Assembly (NCBI GenBank): GCA_015056055.1
Contig: SVHC01000024.1
Location: forward strand, 1-43,833
DNA length: 43,833 nt
Source of the DNA: Clostridiales bacterium
GTDB lineage: Bacteria; Bacillota; Clostridia; Christensenellales; Aristaeellaceae
Direction: 5' to 3'
A program made the position numbers and the translations under genes. This document shows positions 28,101-34,841 of the stretch, one piece after another. Each line of letters starts with the position of its first letter. Position 1 is the stretch's first letter. The notes below the pieces were generated by a model. That model had not been told where the DNA came from. It ran no database searches and saw nothing but the letters and a program-made list of their open reading frames with translations.

Positions 28101-28905
28101 CCCAGTAAAAGCCGCGGAGGCTTACGGCAATAATGCAGCGAACGACAAGTGCGCATATAAGTGCAATCCACAGGAAAGATCGGGCAGAAGATGCAGTCAG
28201 TTCCGGACGCTGCCATTTCATCTGCTTATAAACGGCGAACATGGCACAAAGTACAAGAGAAGTGAGGAGAAGAATAAGCTCGTTCTGTGTTTCGTAGTTT
28301 GCAGAGTTTTCTTCCTCTTCGTTATTGGTGGAACCGGACGGCGCAATGGTGGCAAAACTTTGAACGGAAATATCTGCAGGGGCGGAATCCAGTTTTACCA
28401 TGGAAACATCGTCAAACCAGACACGGCCGGAATTTTCTGCACCATAAAATCCCAGACGCAAAAGTACGTTTACTTCTGTCTGGTCAGTGCCGGTAAGTCC
28501 GCAAAGGGTAAGGTTCATCCATTCACCGTCGGATTCACGGATGGTGTTTGAATGAGTAAATGTGTTGTCAATGGAAATATTTGCACCTTCACCGTTAAGG
28601 CTGGCGTCGTCAACCTTAACGCGGCAGGTAATTTGATAATAGGAGTTGGGGTCTACTGCAACAGTCTGGCAGAACCGCGCATCGTTACGATCAAGGTTAT
28701 AGATTTCAGCCGTTTCACCGTCACAGGAAAAATGGGTAACGCCTGAGTCGGTGAAATAGGCGTATGTAGACCATTCGGCAGGAAGACCGTTTTCGGTTAC
28801 CTGCGAAAAATCTCCGTTTGAAATGAGATTTCGGTTATTATCGGCAAATGCAGTAGGCAGGAAAAAAAGCAGTGTCAGAAAAAACAGCAAGAATTTATTT
28901 CGCAT
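25129..28905 (-). CDS. Giant GT-C membrane glycosyltransferase with two transferase modules
   Basis: A 1258-residue membrane protein. A signal peptide (1-21) is followed by a carbohydrate-binding-type beta domain (about 22-195), a membrane helix, and a first polytopic GT-C module (about 240-650) with the loop-1 acidic motif YWDINCFEAW. A discoidin-like beta domain (about 710-830, ending in HEVSFLDE) leads into a second polytopic module of the GT39/PMT protein O-mannosyltransferase family, with YFDEIYHARTAYEH and THPPLGK (about 855-890). GT-C enzymes transfer sugars from a lipid-phosphate carrier on the outer face of the membrane, so protein or cell-wall glycosylation is expected. Donor and target are unknown. 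The ATG follows AGAGG, 21 bp after yraN. Two GT-C modules in one chain is unusual. Confidence 0.85.
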   Translation of the reverse strand: MRNKFLLFFLTLLFFLPTAFADNNRNLISNGDFSQVTENGLPAEWSTYAYFTDSGVTHFSCDGETAEIYNLDRNDARFCQTVAVDPNSYYQITCRVKVDDASLNGEGANISIDNTFTHSNTIRESDGEWMNLTLCGLTGTDQTEVNVLLRLGFYGAENSGRVWFDDVSMVKLDSAPADISVQSFATIAPSGSTNNEEEENSANYETQNELILLLTSLVLCAMFAVYKQMKWQRPELTASSARSFLWIALICALVVRCIIAVSLRGFYWDINCFEAWSYRIFHTGVFDFYSADYFCDYPPVYMLLLWPAEALRSLFGIGYDSAAHWLLVKAIPVLCDLGGAVVLFRFARKHAGERIALMLAMLYAFNPVAVIDSAAWGQVDSVFTLMLVVAVTLLVEKRFSAALPIYALAVLTKPQSLLFAPIGLCAIVILIMRAEKSDRKNLLKTCGIGIGAAFAVLVLIAAFFSGGTNPITWLWNLYSGTVSGYKYVTINAMNVYELFSLNWTPVSSAETVTIVASVCMALSYLYAFFLAIRSKKSHHLYLAAACFISLLFAFGPMMHERYAFPAILLLLFAFAICKDKRILYILAVFTAGQFINITLILQDGLHEVSRIIGGSDRFYTCTAAVVNVLSAAALARVSYDIIVRERIITFETSPLHEVKIDAAPDYKLNLKRGEYLAMAVVTLTYSALAFTNLGSLKAPETAWIASKPGESVVFDLGEEQTFHMTYYGGICYSSFTVELSSDGETWSEPHSALYNQGECFRWLWYQPGEYDSSGQFTALQSGYPMQTARYIRLRAQRVGLTLHEVSFLDENSNPITIASISRSGSAPEFETDYTLLIDEQDTVPPYPSYYNGTYFDEIYHARTAYEHDRGLTAYEYTHPPLGKVLIMVGIRIFGMNPFGWRFMGALMGVLMLPAMYMLVRQLTKRADLSLIAMLLMALDSMHFTQTRIATIDSYVVFFIMMMYIFMIRYMQMSYLREKLWRTLIPLGLSGLFMAFAWASKWTGIYASIGLALLFFITIWQRSKEYLANRESIQSKCFWHNTVITLACCLVFFIAVPAVVYYFSYYWHMLPQGGLSVKGVLQIQENMFRYHADLEATHGFQSPWYEWPLIVRPMWYYSGTSFMPAGVISSISCMGNPAVWWSGIVAMVTVVFLLAAEKHTDKDMLTVAIGFASQYMPWVLISRCTFIYHYFTSVPFIIMAIVLVLNRFMKLNARIARRAGIMLVCVAAVLFVMFYPLESGMPVARAYAQLLRWFNWYNF

Positions 28906-28926
28906 ATCGATATTCCTCTCGGTTAT

Positions 28927-29283
28927 TTATGCCATGCCGGTCGCATCAAAAGCGCCGGGAATGTGATTAATACTGCCGGGAGTGAGCTCCACGACATCAA
29001 AGCGCAAACGCGTCGAAGTTATGTGGTGCATTGCGATATACTGCTTTGCACACAGGATGATTTTGCGCCGTTTGGCGGGCGTTACGGCATCTGCCGGACG
29101 ACCAAACCGGGGCGTAGATCGGCGTTTGACCTCCACAAATGCAATGCATCCGTTCATTTCAACAATCAAATCAATTTCACCTACGCGTGTCCGGAAATTT
29201 CGTTCCAGTACCTTTGCACCGCGGGAGACAAGATATTCTTCGGCTACATTTTCACCGGTAAGTATGCGGTAATGCTCGTTCAT
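28927..29283 (-). CDS. yraN: YraN family protein (UPF0102)
   Basis: A 118-residue protein of the YraN/UPF0102 family, related to Holliday-junction resolvase-like nucleases. The PD-(D/E)xK-type core is visible: Glu36 and Asp38 in GEIDLI, then Glu51-Val-Lys53 in FVEVKRRS. The N-terminal block TGENVAEEYLVSRGAKVLERNFR is typical. The cellular role is unknown, but it is often encoded near rnhB, comM and dprA. The ATG follows GGAGGT. It is the first gene of the long minus-strand operon ending with hslU, with a good promoter about 30 bp upstream. Confidence 0.93.
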   Translation of the reverse strand: MNEHYRILTGENVAEEYLVSRGAKVLERNFRTRVGEIDLIVEMNGCIAFVEVKRRSTPRFGRPADAVTPAKRRKIILCAKQYIAMHHITSTRLRFDVVELTPGSINHIPGAFDATGMA

Positions 29284-29310
29284 ATATACCTCCAGAGCTA
29301 CAGTAAATCG

Positions 29311-29339
29311 ATTATATCATATTCGCGGGAGGGCTGCAA
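29311..29339 (-). promoter_or_regulatory. Promoter of the yraN-hslU operon
   Basis: On the minus strand, TTGCAG (29334-29339), a 17-bp spacer and TATAAT (29311-29316) with an upstream TGA giving an extended -10. It lies about 28 bp before the yraN ATG, so the leader is very short. Confidence 0.7.
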
Positions 29340-29386
29340 GAAACGCCCGAGGGAATCCGTCCATTTAACGCAGGGGCAAACGCAAT

Positions 29387-29412
29387 AAAAAAACCGTCCA
29401 CATTGTGGACGG
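29387..29412 (-). terminator. Terminator of the metQ-like gene
   Basis: CCGTCCACA (29394-29402) and TGTGGACGG (29404-29412) form a 9-bp stem. On the minus strand seven T follow (29387-29393). It lies just after the lipoprotein stop. Confidence 0.85.
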
Positions 29413-29425
29413 CAGAGAAAATAGG

Positions 29426-30250
29426 TTATTCCCAAGCGGGCAGATATATACCGGCATACACGGTATCAAATAGAGCGAGAACATCATCGGAGTGATATAC
29501 TTCCGCAATGCGGCGGTATACCGGATTGTTCAAATCATCCGAGCGAACTGCGATAACATTGATCAAACCACGGGTGAGAGGATTGTGTAAATCAAGTTCC
29601 TCGGCCCAAAGCGCACGACTATTGGTAAAGCCGGCATCTTTTGCGTGTGTTCCGTTCAGAAAGGCAATAGCGATTGCCGGATCACGCATGGCGGCAGATG
29701 TAAGGGAGGCTTCCATTTCAAAAAATTTGAGGTTATAGGGATTTTCTGCAATATCGGAAAGGGATACAAAAGTATTTTCGGTATCAACGAGGGTAATAAT
29801 TCCGGCATCTTCCAGCATACGCAATGCGCGTGACCTGTTGGCATCGTCATTCATGATGGCAACACCGTCACCTTGCTTGAGCTCGGTGAAAGAGGAAATG
29901 TGAAGGGAATATATTCCCAGCGGGGCAATCAATGTATCGCAAAGTGCCGCCAGAGTGACATTATAATATTCGCCGTTTTCTTCATTCCAGTTGTTCAGGA
30001 AATTGTAGTGCTGGAAAGCGTTCATATCGATTTCGCCGTCTGCAAGCTTGCGGTTGGGCATGACATAATCATTGTACTGAACCAGTTCGATGTGGATGCC
30101 CTCTTTTTCAAGCGTAGGGATTATGACCTGCTCCCATTGTTCGTTGTTTTCGCCGACGACGCCTACTTTGACGTAGACATCCTCTTTTTTGCAGGCGGAA
30201 AAAGTAAGCAGGATGCAGATCATAAGAAACGCAGCAAGAAACTTTTGCAT
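29426..30250 (-). CDS. MetQ/NlpA-family substrate-binding lipoprotein
   Basis: A 274-residue lipoprotein of the methionine/NlpA binding-protein family. A signal peptide ends in the lipobox LTFSAC, with Cys20 as the lipidated residue. VKVGVVGENNEQWEQVIIPTLEKEG, shown here in part as GVVGENNEQWEQ, and NAFQHYNFLNNW match the family (typical DANYFQH region), and LDLHNPLTRGLINVIAVRSDD is the usual C-terminal block. Family members deliver methionine or related compounds to a MetNI ABC transporter. No metN or metI is nearby and no SAM riboswitch is seen, so this is an orphan. The ATG at 30250 is 7 nt after GGGAGG. Confidence 0.88.
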   Translation of the reverse strand: MQKFLAAFLMICILLTFSACKKEDVYVKVGVVGENNEQWEQVIIPTLEKEGIHIELVQYNDYVMPNRKLADGEIDMNAFQHYNFLNNWNEENGEYYNVTLAALCDTLIAPLGIYSLHISSFTELKQGDGVAIMNDDANRSRALRMLEDAGIITLVDTENTFVSLSDIAENPYNLKFFEMEASLTSAAMRDPAIAIAFLNGTHAKDAGFTNSRALWAEELDLHNPLTRGLINVIAVRSDDLNNPVYRRIAEVYHSDDVLALFDTVYAGIYLPAWE

Positions 30251-30298
30251 ACCAACGCCTCCCGGGGAATAACAATATGATACCATTACATGTATATT

Positions 30299-30327
30299 AT
30301 TTTAACACATATGAGGCGTGTATTCAA
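30299..30327 (-). promoter_or_regulatory. Promoter of the metQ-like gene
   Basis: On the minus strand, TTGAAT (30322-30327), a 17-bp spacer and TAAAAT (30299-30304) lie about 50 bp before the ATG. Confidence 0.6.
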
Positions 30328-30338
30328 TGCATTTGCAA

Positions 30339-30369
30339 GAAAAAAGGCTCCGTATTTTTGTACGGAGCC
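30339..30369 (-). terminator. Terminator of htpG
   Basis: GGCTCCGTA (30346-30354) and TACGGAGCC (30361-30369) form a 9-bp stem with a 6-nt loop, followed on the minus strand by a T-run (30339-30345). It lies 15 bp after the htpG stop. Confidence 0.88.
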
Positions 30370-30383
30370 GAAGATGTGAAGAA

Positions 30384-32222
30384 TTATTTCTGCGCAAGCA
30401 GGGAGAGAAGCTTGTTGCTGCGGTTGAGGAATTCAACCATGCGCTCAGCCATCAGAGGCTGACGAGCCATTTCGCACAGGTCTACAATCTGCAGGCAAAT
30501 CATGGAGGAAAGTTCGCTTTCTTCCCCATTGGCAAGGAGATAATCCACCAATGCGTGCTTGCGATTCAGGGTAAGAACGCGCTTTTCGGGCATCTGGAAG
30601 CCGCCGCCAAAGTGACGGGACATATCGGAGAAACGACGCGACTGCTCATCTACGGTGATGGCGGCAGGGAGTTCATCGGATTTGAAGCTGGCAAGCTGAA
30701 TGTCCAGTTCGTTGTCTCCGAGTGCATCGCGGAATTTCTTTTCCAATGCAGCACGGGCAGTTTCATCGGTATCGCCGCCTTCGGTCAGTCCATCGGTGCT
30801 TGCGTCGACACGCTGGAACTTGAGAGCATTTTCGCCGGCGGAGTATTCAAGGAAGCTGATAAAGTTATTGTCGATCAGCGTTTCAAGAACAAAAACATCC
30901 TTATCCTGTGCGGTGTACTGAGCGATCAGATGAGCCTGACGCTTTTCATCGCTGGTATAGTAAATGGTTTCTTCCTTTGCTTTCAGATCTGCAAGAGTTG
31001 CGAATTCGCCGGTGGTCTTTTTGAAGAGAATGGCATCCTTCACGCGGTCATAGAATTTTTCGTCACGCATGCAGCCGTATTTTACGAACGGGTGGATATC
31101 GTTCCAGTACTTTTCGTAATCCTCGCGCTTGGTGTTGAACTCGGTTACGAGACGATCTGCAACTTTGCGGGTGATATAGGCGGCCATCTTCTTAACGTAG
31201 CCATCGTTTTGCAGGAAGGAACGGGATACGTTCAGCGGCAGGTCGGGGCAGTCAATAGCGCCCTTAAGCAGCATCAGGAATTCGGGGATGACTTCTTTGA
31301 TGTTGTCGGCTACGAATACCTGATTGTTGAAGAGTTTGATTACGCCCTCGCTGGCGGTGAACTCATTTTCAAGTTTGGGGAAATAGAGGATTCCCTTGAG
31401 GTTGAAGGGATATTCCGCATTCAGGTGAATCCAGAACAGCGGCTCGCGGTAATCGCGGAATACCTTGTGATAGAAATCCTTATATTCTTCGTCTGTTACT
31501 TCGCTGGGCTTGCGCATCCACAAGGGGCAGGTGTCGTTGATCTGTTCGGGTTTCTTTTCGGCAGCAGCCTCATCGGCATTTTCTTCTGCCTTGGGAGCGG
31601 CGGTTTCGCTCAGGAAAATCGGAATCGGCATAAATGCGCAGTACTTATCAAGCGTTTCGCGCAGCTGATGAAGATGCAGGAATTCGTGATTTTCTTCAGT
31701 GAGCTTAAGCGTTACGGTTGTGCCGCGTTCGGTACGGTCAGAAGGCTCCATTTCGTACTCCATACCGTCGACGCTCGTCCAGCGAACGGCTTCAGCGCCT
31801 TCCTGCCAGCTGAGCGTATCAATGGTAACTTGTTCAGATACCATGAAAGCGGAATAAAAGCCCATGCCGAAATGGCCGATAATACCGCCGTTTTCGCCCT
31901 CAGAGGGCTTATAACGCTCAAGGAATTCCGTTGCGCCGGAGAAGGCGACCTGAGCGATATATTTGCGTACTTCGTCTGCGGTCATGCCGATACCGTTATC
32001 AATAATAGAAAGGGTACCTTTTTCTTCGTCGGCTACAACATGGACGGCATACTCGGTTTCGGTGGCCTCACCGCCGGAAACCAGGAGCTTATATTTGGAA
32101 ATTGCATCGCAGCCATTAGAAACGATTTCGCGCAGGAAAATATCTTTATCAGAATACAGCCACTTTTTAATTACGGGCATAATATTTTGCGCATTGATGG
32201 AAACACTGCCTTTTTCAGCCAT
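30384..32222 (-). CDS. htpG: Molecular chaperone HtpG (Hsp90)
   Basis: A 612-residue bacterial Hsp90, an ATP-driven chaperone dimer in the cytoplasm. The N-terminal GHKL ATPase shows REIVSNGCDAISK, DNGIGM and GHFGMGFYSAF. The middle domain has the usual FAW-type segment PLFWIHLNAEYPFNLKGILY (core LNAEYPFNLKGILYFP) and the catalytic-loop block LPLNVSRSFLQ. The C-terminal dimerisation part follows. LPLNVSRSFLQ is the family form of LPLNISRE. The ATG follows GGAGGAT. It is monocistronic with its own promoter (32253-32281), a CIRCE operator (32289-32315) and a terminator. CIRCE control implies HrcA-dependent heat-shock induction. Confidence 0.97.
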   Translation of the reverse strand: MAEKGSVSINAQNIMPVIKKWLYSDKDIFLREIVSNGCDAISKYKLLVSGGEATETEYAVHVVADEEKGTLSIIDNGIGMTADEVRKYIAQVAFSGATEFLERYKPSEGENGGIIGHFGMGFYSAFMVSEQVTIDTLSWQEGAEAVRWTSVDGMEYEMEPSDRTERGTTVTLKLTEENHEFLHLHQLRETLDKYCAFMPIPIFLSETAAPKAEENADEAAAEKKPEQINDTCPLWMRKPSEVTDEEYKDFYHKVFRDYREPLFWIHLNAEYPFNLKGILYFPKLENEFTASEGVIKLFNNQVFVADNIKEVIPEFLMLLKGAIDCPDLPLNVSRSFLQNDGYVKKMAAYITRKVADRLVTEFNTKREDYEKYWNDIHPFVKYGCMRDEKFYDRVKDAILFKKTTGEFATLADLKAKEETIYYTSDEKRQAHLIAQYTAQDKDVFVLETLIDNNFISFLEYSAGENALKFQRVDASTDGLTEGGDTDETARAALEKKFRDALGDNELDIQLASFKSDELPAAITVDEQSRRFSDMSRHFGGGFQMPEKRVLTLNRKHALVDYLLANGEESELSSMICLQIVDLCEMARQPLMAERMVEFLNRSNKLLSLLAQK

Positions 32223-32252
32223 AACACAGATCCTCCGGTTTTGTTTTGTATT

Positions 32253-32281
32253 ATTTTAAGCCTGTAAGCGGGGTTTGTCAA
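32253..32281 (-). promoter_or_regulatory. Promoter of htpG
   Basis: On the minus strand, TTGACA (32276-32281), a 17-bp spacer and TAAAAT (32253-32258) lie about 30 bp before the ATG. The CIRCE element ends 7 bp upstream of the -35. Confidence 0.8.
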
Positions 32282-32288
32282 GCAAAAA

Positions 32289-32315
32289 TTAGCACTCGTC
32301 AATGACGAGTGCTAG
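32289..32315. promoter_or_regulatory. CIRCE element (HrcA operator) of htpG
   Basis: TTAGCACTC, nine bases, then GAGTGCTAG: the CIRCE consensus with one mismatch at the last base. The 9-base spacer GTCAATGAC is itself palindromic, so the element forms an 11-bp stem with a 3-nt loop. On the minus strand it is followed by ATTTTT. HrcA represses from such sites in the absence of stress. Confidence 0.92.
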
Positions 32316-32341
32316 TAAAAATTTGTGAAGTCACTGTGAAC

Positions 32342-34615
32342 TTAGAGCGGCGGCAGCGGGAGCACCTCGTTCATGAGGGCGAGGCTGCGCGGATAAGAAG
32401 CGAGGATATCCGGAAGGGCAACGAGCGCCTCCAGAGATGCAGATGCAAGAATTGCGGGAATGGCACGCTGAGAAAGTGCGCGGTCCAAAGCCGTCTGAGC
32501 ATCCCAATCAACATAGGGCAGAATGCGTGCAAGATAATCCCACATTCCATTAAGAGCACGCTGAGAGATATATACGCCGACTTTTGCAAGCGCAGTACGC
32601 AGTGCAAGCAAGCGCTCTTCGATTTCGGCGGGAATATCCGCTGTCGGAGCAAAGAGAAGCTGCAATGCGGAAAGAGAAACTGCCTCTTCTTTAACCGGCG
32701 CACTCTTGCGGCAGGCGGGTTTCGCACTCAGAGGCGTATGCTCAAGGCGCAGAGTAAAGGCACGGTCGAATACGCGCGCTTCTACAGGGAGTCCGCCATC
32801 CTGCAGAGTTGCAAATACGGAAAGAGAAGGATGCAGAGCGCTTGTTTCCATTACCGGATCGAACGCCTGGGAAGCTTTGGTATTTGCATCATCCAAGAGC
32901 AGCATGCGCGGTGTGAGCATATCCGCTTTATCGTTCAGGCGATGATAATCTCTGTTTTCATCCCAGTTGGAAGCAGGAGCATGGATGGCAAGGAAGCGAT
33001 CCTTCAATCCAAGAGACTGTGCCAGAAGTTCAACAATTGCAGTTTTACCGCAGCCTATGGGTCCGGTTACAAGGCAAAGGGAACCGGTGGAGAGAATTGC
33101 CAGCAGGTTTACGGCTTCATCGTTGTCGAGTATGTAGCCGGTTTCTGCAAAGTGAGCTCGCAGATCGCTGATCAGCTGACCGGCAGAGGGAGAGGCTACT
33201 TTTACCTGAGCGCCTTTGTTGTCGCTGCATTTGGCCAGAATATTCCTTTGGGACTGCTGATATGCTTCTTCCAAGGAAGCAAGTTCGCGATTACGGGAAG
33301 CACGCAATTCGTCCAATGCTTCTTCACGAAGCTTCTGCCGATTCTTCTTAAGCGCATCGATTTCCATGGCAATTTTCATGCGTGCGGCTTCGATATCCGT
33401 CATGCTGTCAGCAGTGCCGGCAGAACGGGGAACTATGTCGGTTGCGCTGAGGACCATGGAATCAAGAGCATCAAGCTTCACCAGTTCCTTCACGATAGTT
33501 TCGCGTATATCGGCACGCTGCCATGCGCAGCGCATGCTGCGAATAGCGGCATCGGCCGGATTTTCCACGGGAACTGCAGAAACGTTTGTGGGAATAGGAT
33601 GCCCCAAGTTTTCATAACGGATTTTACGCCACTGATCATCTACGATTTCCTTCAGGCTGAGGCCTCTTGTGGGATTCAAGCCTGTCTGACGACCGCCTTG
33701 CCGAATGGAAACGGTGCGGGGCAGGGAAGGATCGCGCGAAATCCACGGCGCGGGCTGTTTCGCTTCCGGTGCGGGAGCAGGAGCTGCAGCCGGTACAACG
33801 GGAGGCGCTGCAACGGGTTCAACAACAGGTGCAGGTGCGGGTGTTTCTGCTGCGGGAGTGTCAATGCTTTCAACCGGAGCAACAGGTGCAGGAATCTCGG
33901 CTGTCGGTGCTTGAACCTGAACGGGCTGAACTGCAGCAGGTTCTTCTGCGGGCTGAGCTTCAGCAGGCTCGATTACTGCGCCCGGATAAAATCCTTTTTC
34001 ATTTTCGGGAACGAAAATACGGGTGGATTCGCCGCTTACAAAATGGATTTCGGTGATACGCTGCTCTGCTTCTTTCATAGGGAAGGAAGTGCAGTTGTCA
34101 ATTTTAGTAAGAATGCAGGAAGCATCATCATTCTGAACAGACCACGGACCGGTAAGCATTCCGTCATTGAGAATGTACGCGCATGCCGTAAAGACAGAAT
34201 TGGCAGCAAGTGAAATGGTGGCTGCATCTGCATCAAAGGAAGTTTCAACAATTTCTGCAATTTGATTTTCGGGAAGCTGGCAGATTACATCGGAATAGAC
34301 AATGTAAGCGTTATTTTCGGAACGTTCGGGGGAATAGTTTTTGTTCGGTCGGATTTTATCATTCGGACCCAGATGTTTGCGCAGATCCAAAAGACAGTAT
34401 CTTCCGAGCTGGCGCATGCGGATTTTAAAATGATTGCTTTCATTTTTATCCGGTACTATGCGAATGAAGCCGTCGAGCGGATACTGCTCCTTTGTGTTTT
34501 CAAACGGAACATATTTCCCCTCATTGTGCAAAAACAGAGGACAGAACCGGAAATACGCTTTTAATGGATTGTCCTCTTCCAGATAGCCCAGAGCAAAATT
34601 TCCTGGTAGAGCCAT
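32342..34615 (-). CDS. Unassigned multidomain AAA-type ATPase
   Basis: A 757-residue protein of unknown function. Residues 1-210 form a domain I cannot place, with a basic, motif-like core (IRIVPDKNES at 51-60, HLGPNDKIRPNKNYS at 81-95). Residues about 215-290 are a Pro/Ala/Val/Glu-rich linker. Residues about 405-455 are a charged coiled coil (MKIAMEIDALKKNRQKLREE). The C-terminal third is a P-loop ATPase: Walker A GPIGCGKT (518-525), a segment with Trp551 like the MoxR/McrB substrate loop, and Walker B MLLLDDA (571-577), then a helical lid. The ATG at 34615 follows AGGAGGG and a consensus promoter. There is no nuclease, VWA or toxin gene beside it, so a McrBC or MoxR-VWA system is not shown. 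Confidence 0.85.
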   Translation of the reverse strand: MALPGNFALGYLEEDNPLKAYFRFCPLFLHNEGKYVPFENTKEQYPLDGFIRIVPDKNESNHFKIRMRQLGRYCLLDLRKHLGPNDKIRPNKNYSPERSENNAYIVYSDVICQLPENQIAEIVETSFDADAATISLAANSVFTACAYILNDGMLTGPWSVQNDDASCILTKIDNCTSFPMKEAEQRITEIHFVSGESTRIFVPENEKGFYPGAVIEPAEAQPAEEPAAVQPVQVQAPTAEIPAPVAPVESIDTPAAETPAPAPVVEPVAAPPVVPAAAPAPAPEAKQPAPWISRDPSLPRTVSIRQGGRQTGLNPTRGLSLKEIVDDQWRKIRYENLGHPIPTNVSAVPVENPADAAIRSMRCAWQRADIRETIVKELVKLDALDSMVLSATDIVPRSAGTADSMTDIEAARMKIAMEIDALKKNRQKLREEALDELRASRNRELASLEEAYQQSQRNILAKCSDNKGAQVKVASPSAGQLISDLRAHFAETGYILDNDEAVNLLAILSTGSLCLVTGPIGCGKTAIVELLAQSLGLKDRFLAIHAPASNWDENRDYHRLNDKADMLTPRMLLLDDANTKASQAFDPVMETSALHPSLSVFATLQDGGLPVEARVFDRAFTLRLEHTPLSAKPACRKSAPVKEEAVSLSALQLLFAPTADIPAEIEERLLALRTALAKVGVYISQRALNGMWDYLARILPYVDWDAQTALDRALSQRAIPAILASASLEALVALPDILASYPRSLALMNEVLPLPPL

Positions 34616-34663
34616 TTGGGGATCCCTCCTGATATGCAAGAAATATAAAAATATACTGATAGA

Positions 34664-34692
34664 ATTATATACGAATACGGGGAAAATGTCAA
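34664..34692 (-). promoter_or_regulatory. Consensus promoter of the AAA-type ATPase gene
   Basis: On the minus strand, TTGACA (34687-34692), a 17-bp spacer and TATAAT (34664-34669): both hexamers are perfect. It lies about 50 bp before the ATG at 34615. Confidence 0.85.
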
Positions 34693-34753
34693 ATTTGGAT
34701 TGGATTTTCGTGCAAAGAGCTAAAAGTATAAAGAAATAAATGTAGATAGTGTG

Positions 34754-34790
34754 CAAGCAAAAATGACCCGAAGCCGGGATTTTCTGCTTG
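34754..34790. other. Strong hairpin between divergent promoters
   Basis: CAAGCA (34754-34759) pairs with TGCTTG (34785-34790). Inside it AAAAT pairs with ATTTT and CCCG with CGGG. It lies upstream of the predicted addB start site, overlapping the addB -35 box, and is followed on the plus strand by TGTTTTG. It could be a terminator remnant or a protein-binding site. Confidence 0.45.
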
Positions 34791-34816
34791 TGTTTTGCGA
34801 CGAAATGTCGTATAGT
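34788..34816 (+). promoter_or_regulatory. Promoter of addB
   Basis: TTGTGT (34788-34793), a 17-bp spacer and TATAGT (34811-34816) lie about 25 bp before the ATG at 34842. The match is moderate. Confidence 0.45.
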
Positions 34817-34841
34817 TAAAAAAGATGAGGGAGGAAGGATT

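Noticed and set aside
30251-30380. SAM (S-box) riboswitch before the metQ-like gene
   Set aside because: The leader is too short (about 40 nt) and has none of the S-box conserved elements.
33730-33970. Repeat array in the AAA-type ATPase gene
   Set aside because: It is a low-complexity Pro/Ala/Val-rich linker in frame, not a DNA repeat with a fixed unit.
32342-34615. McrBC-type or other defence system
   Set aside because: The ATPase is McrB/MoxR-like, but no McrC, nuclease, methylase, VWA or toxin gene is nearby. Both neighbours are housekeeping genes.
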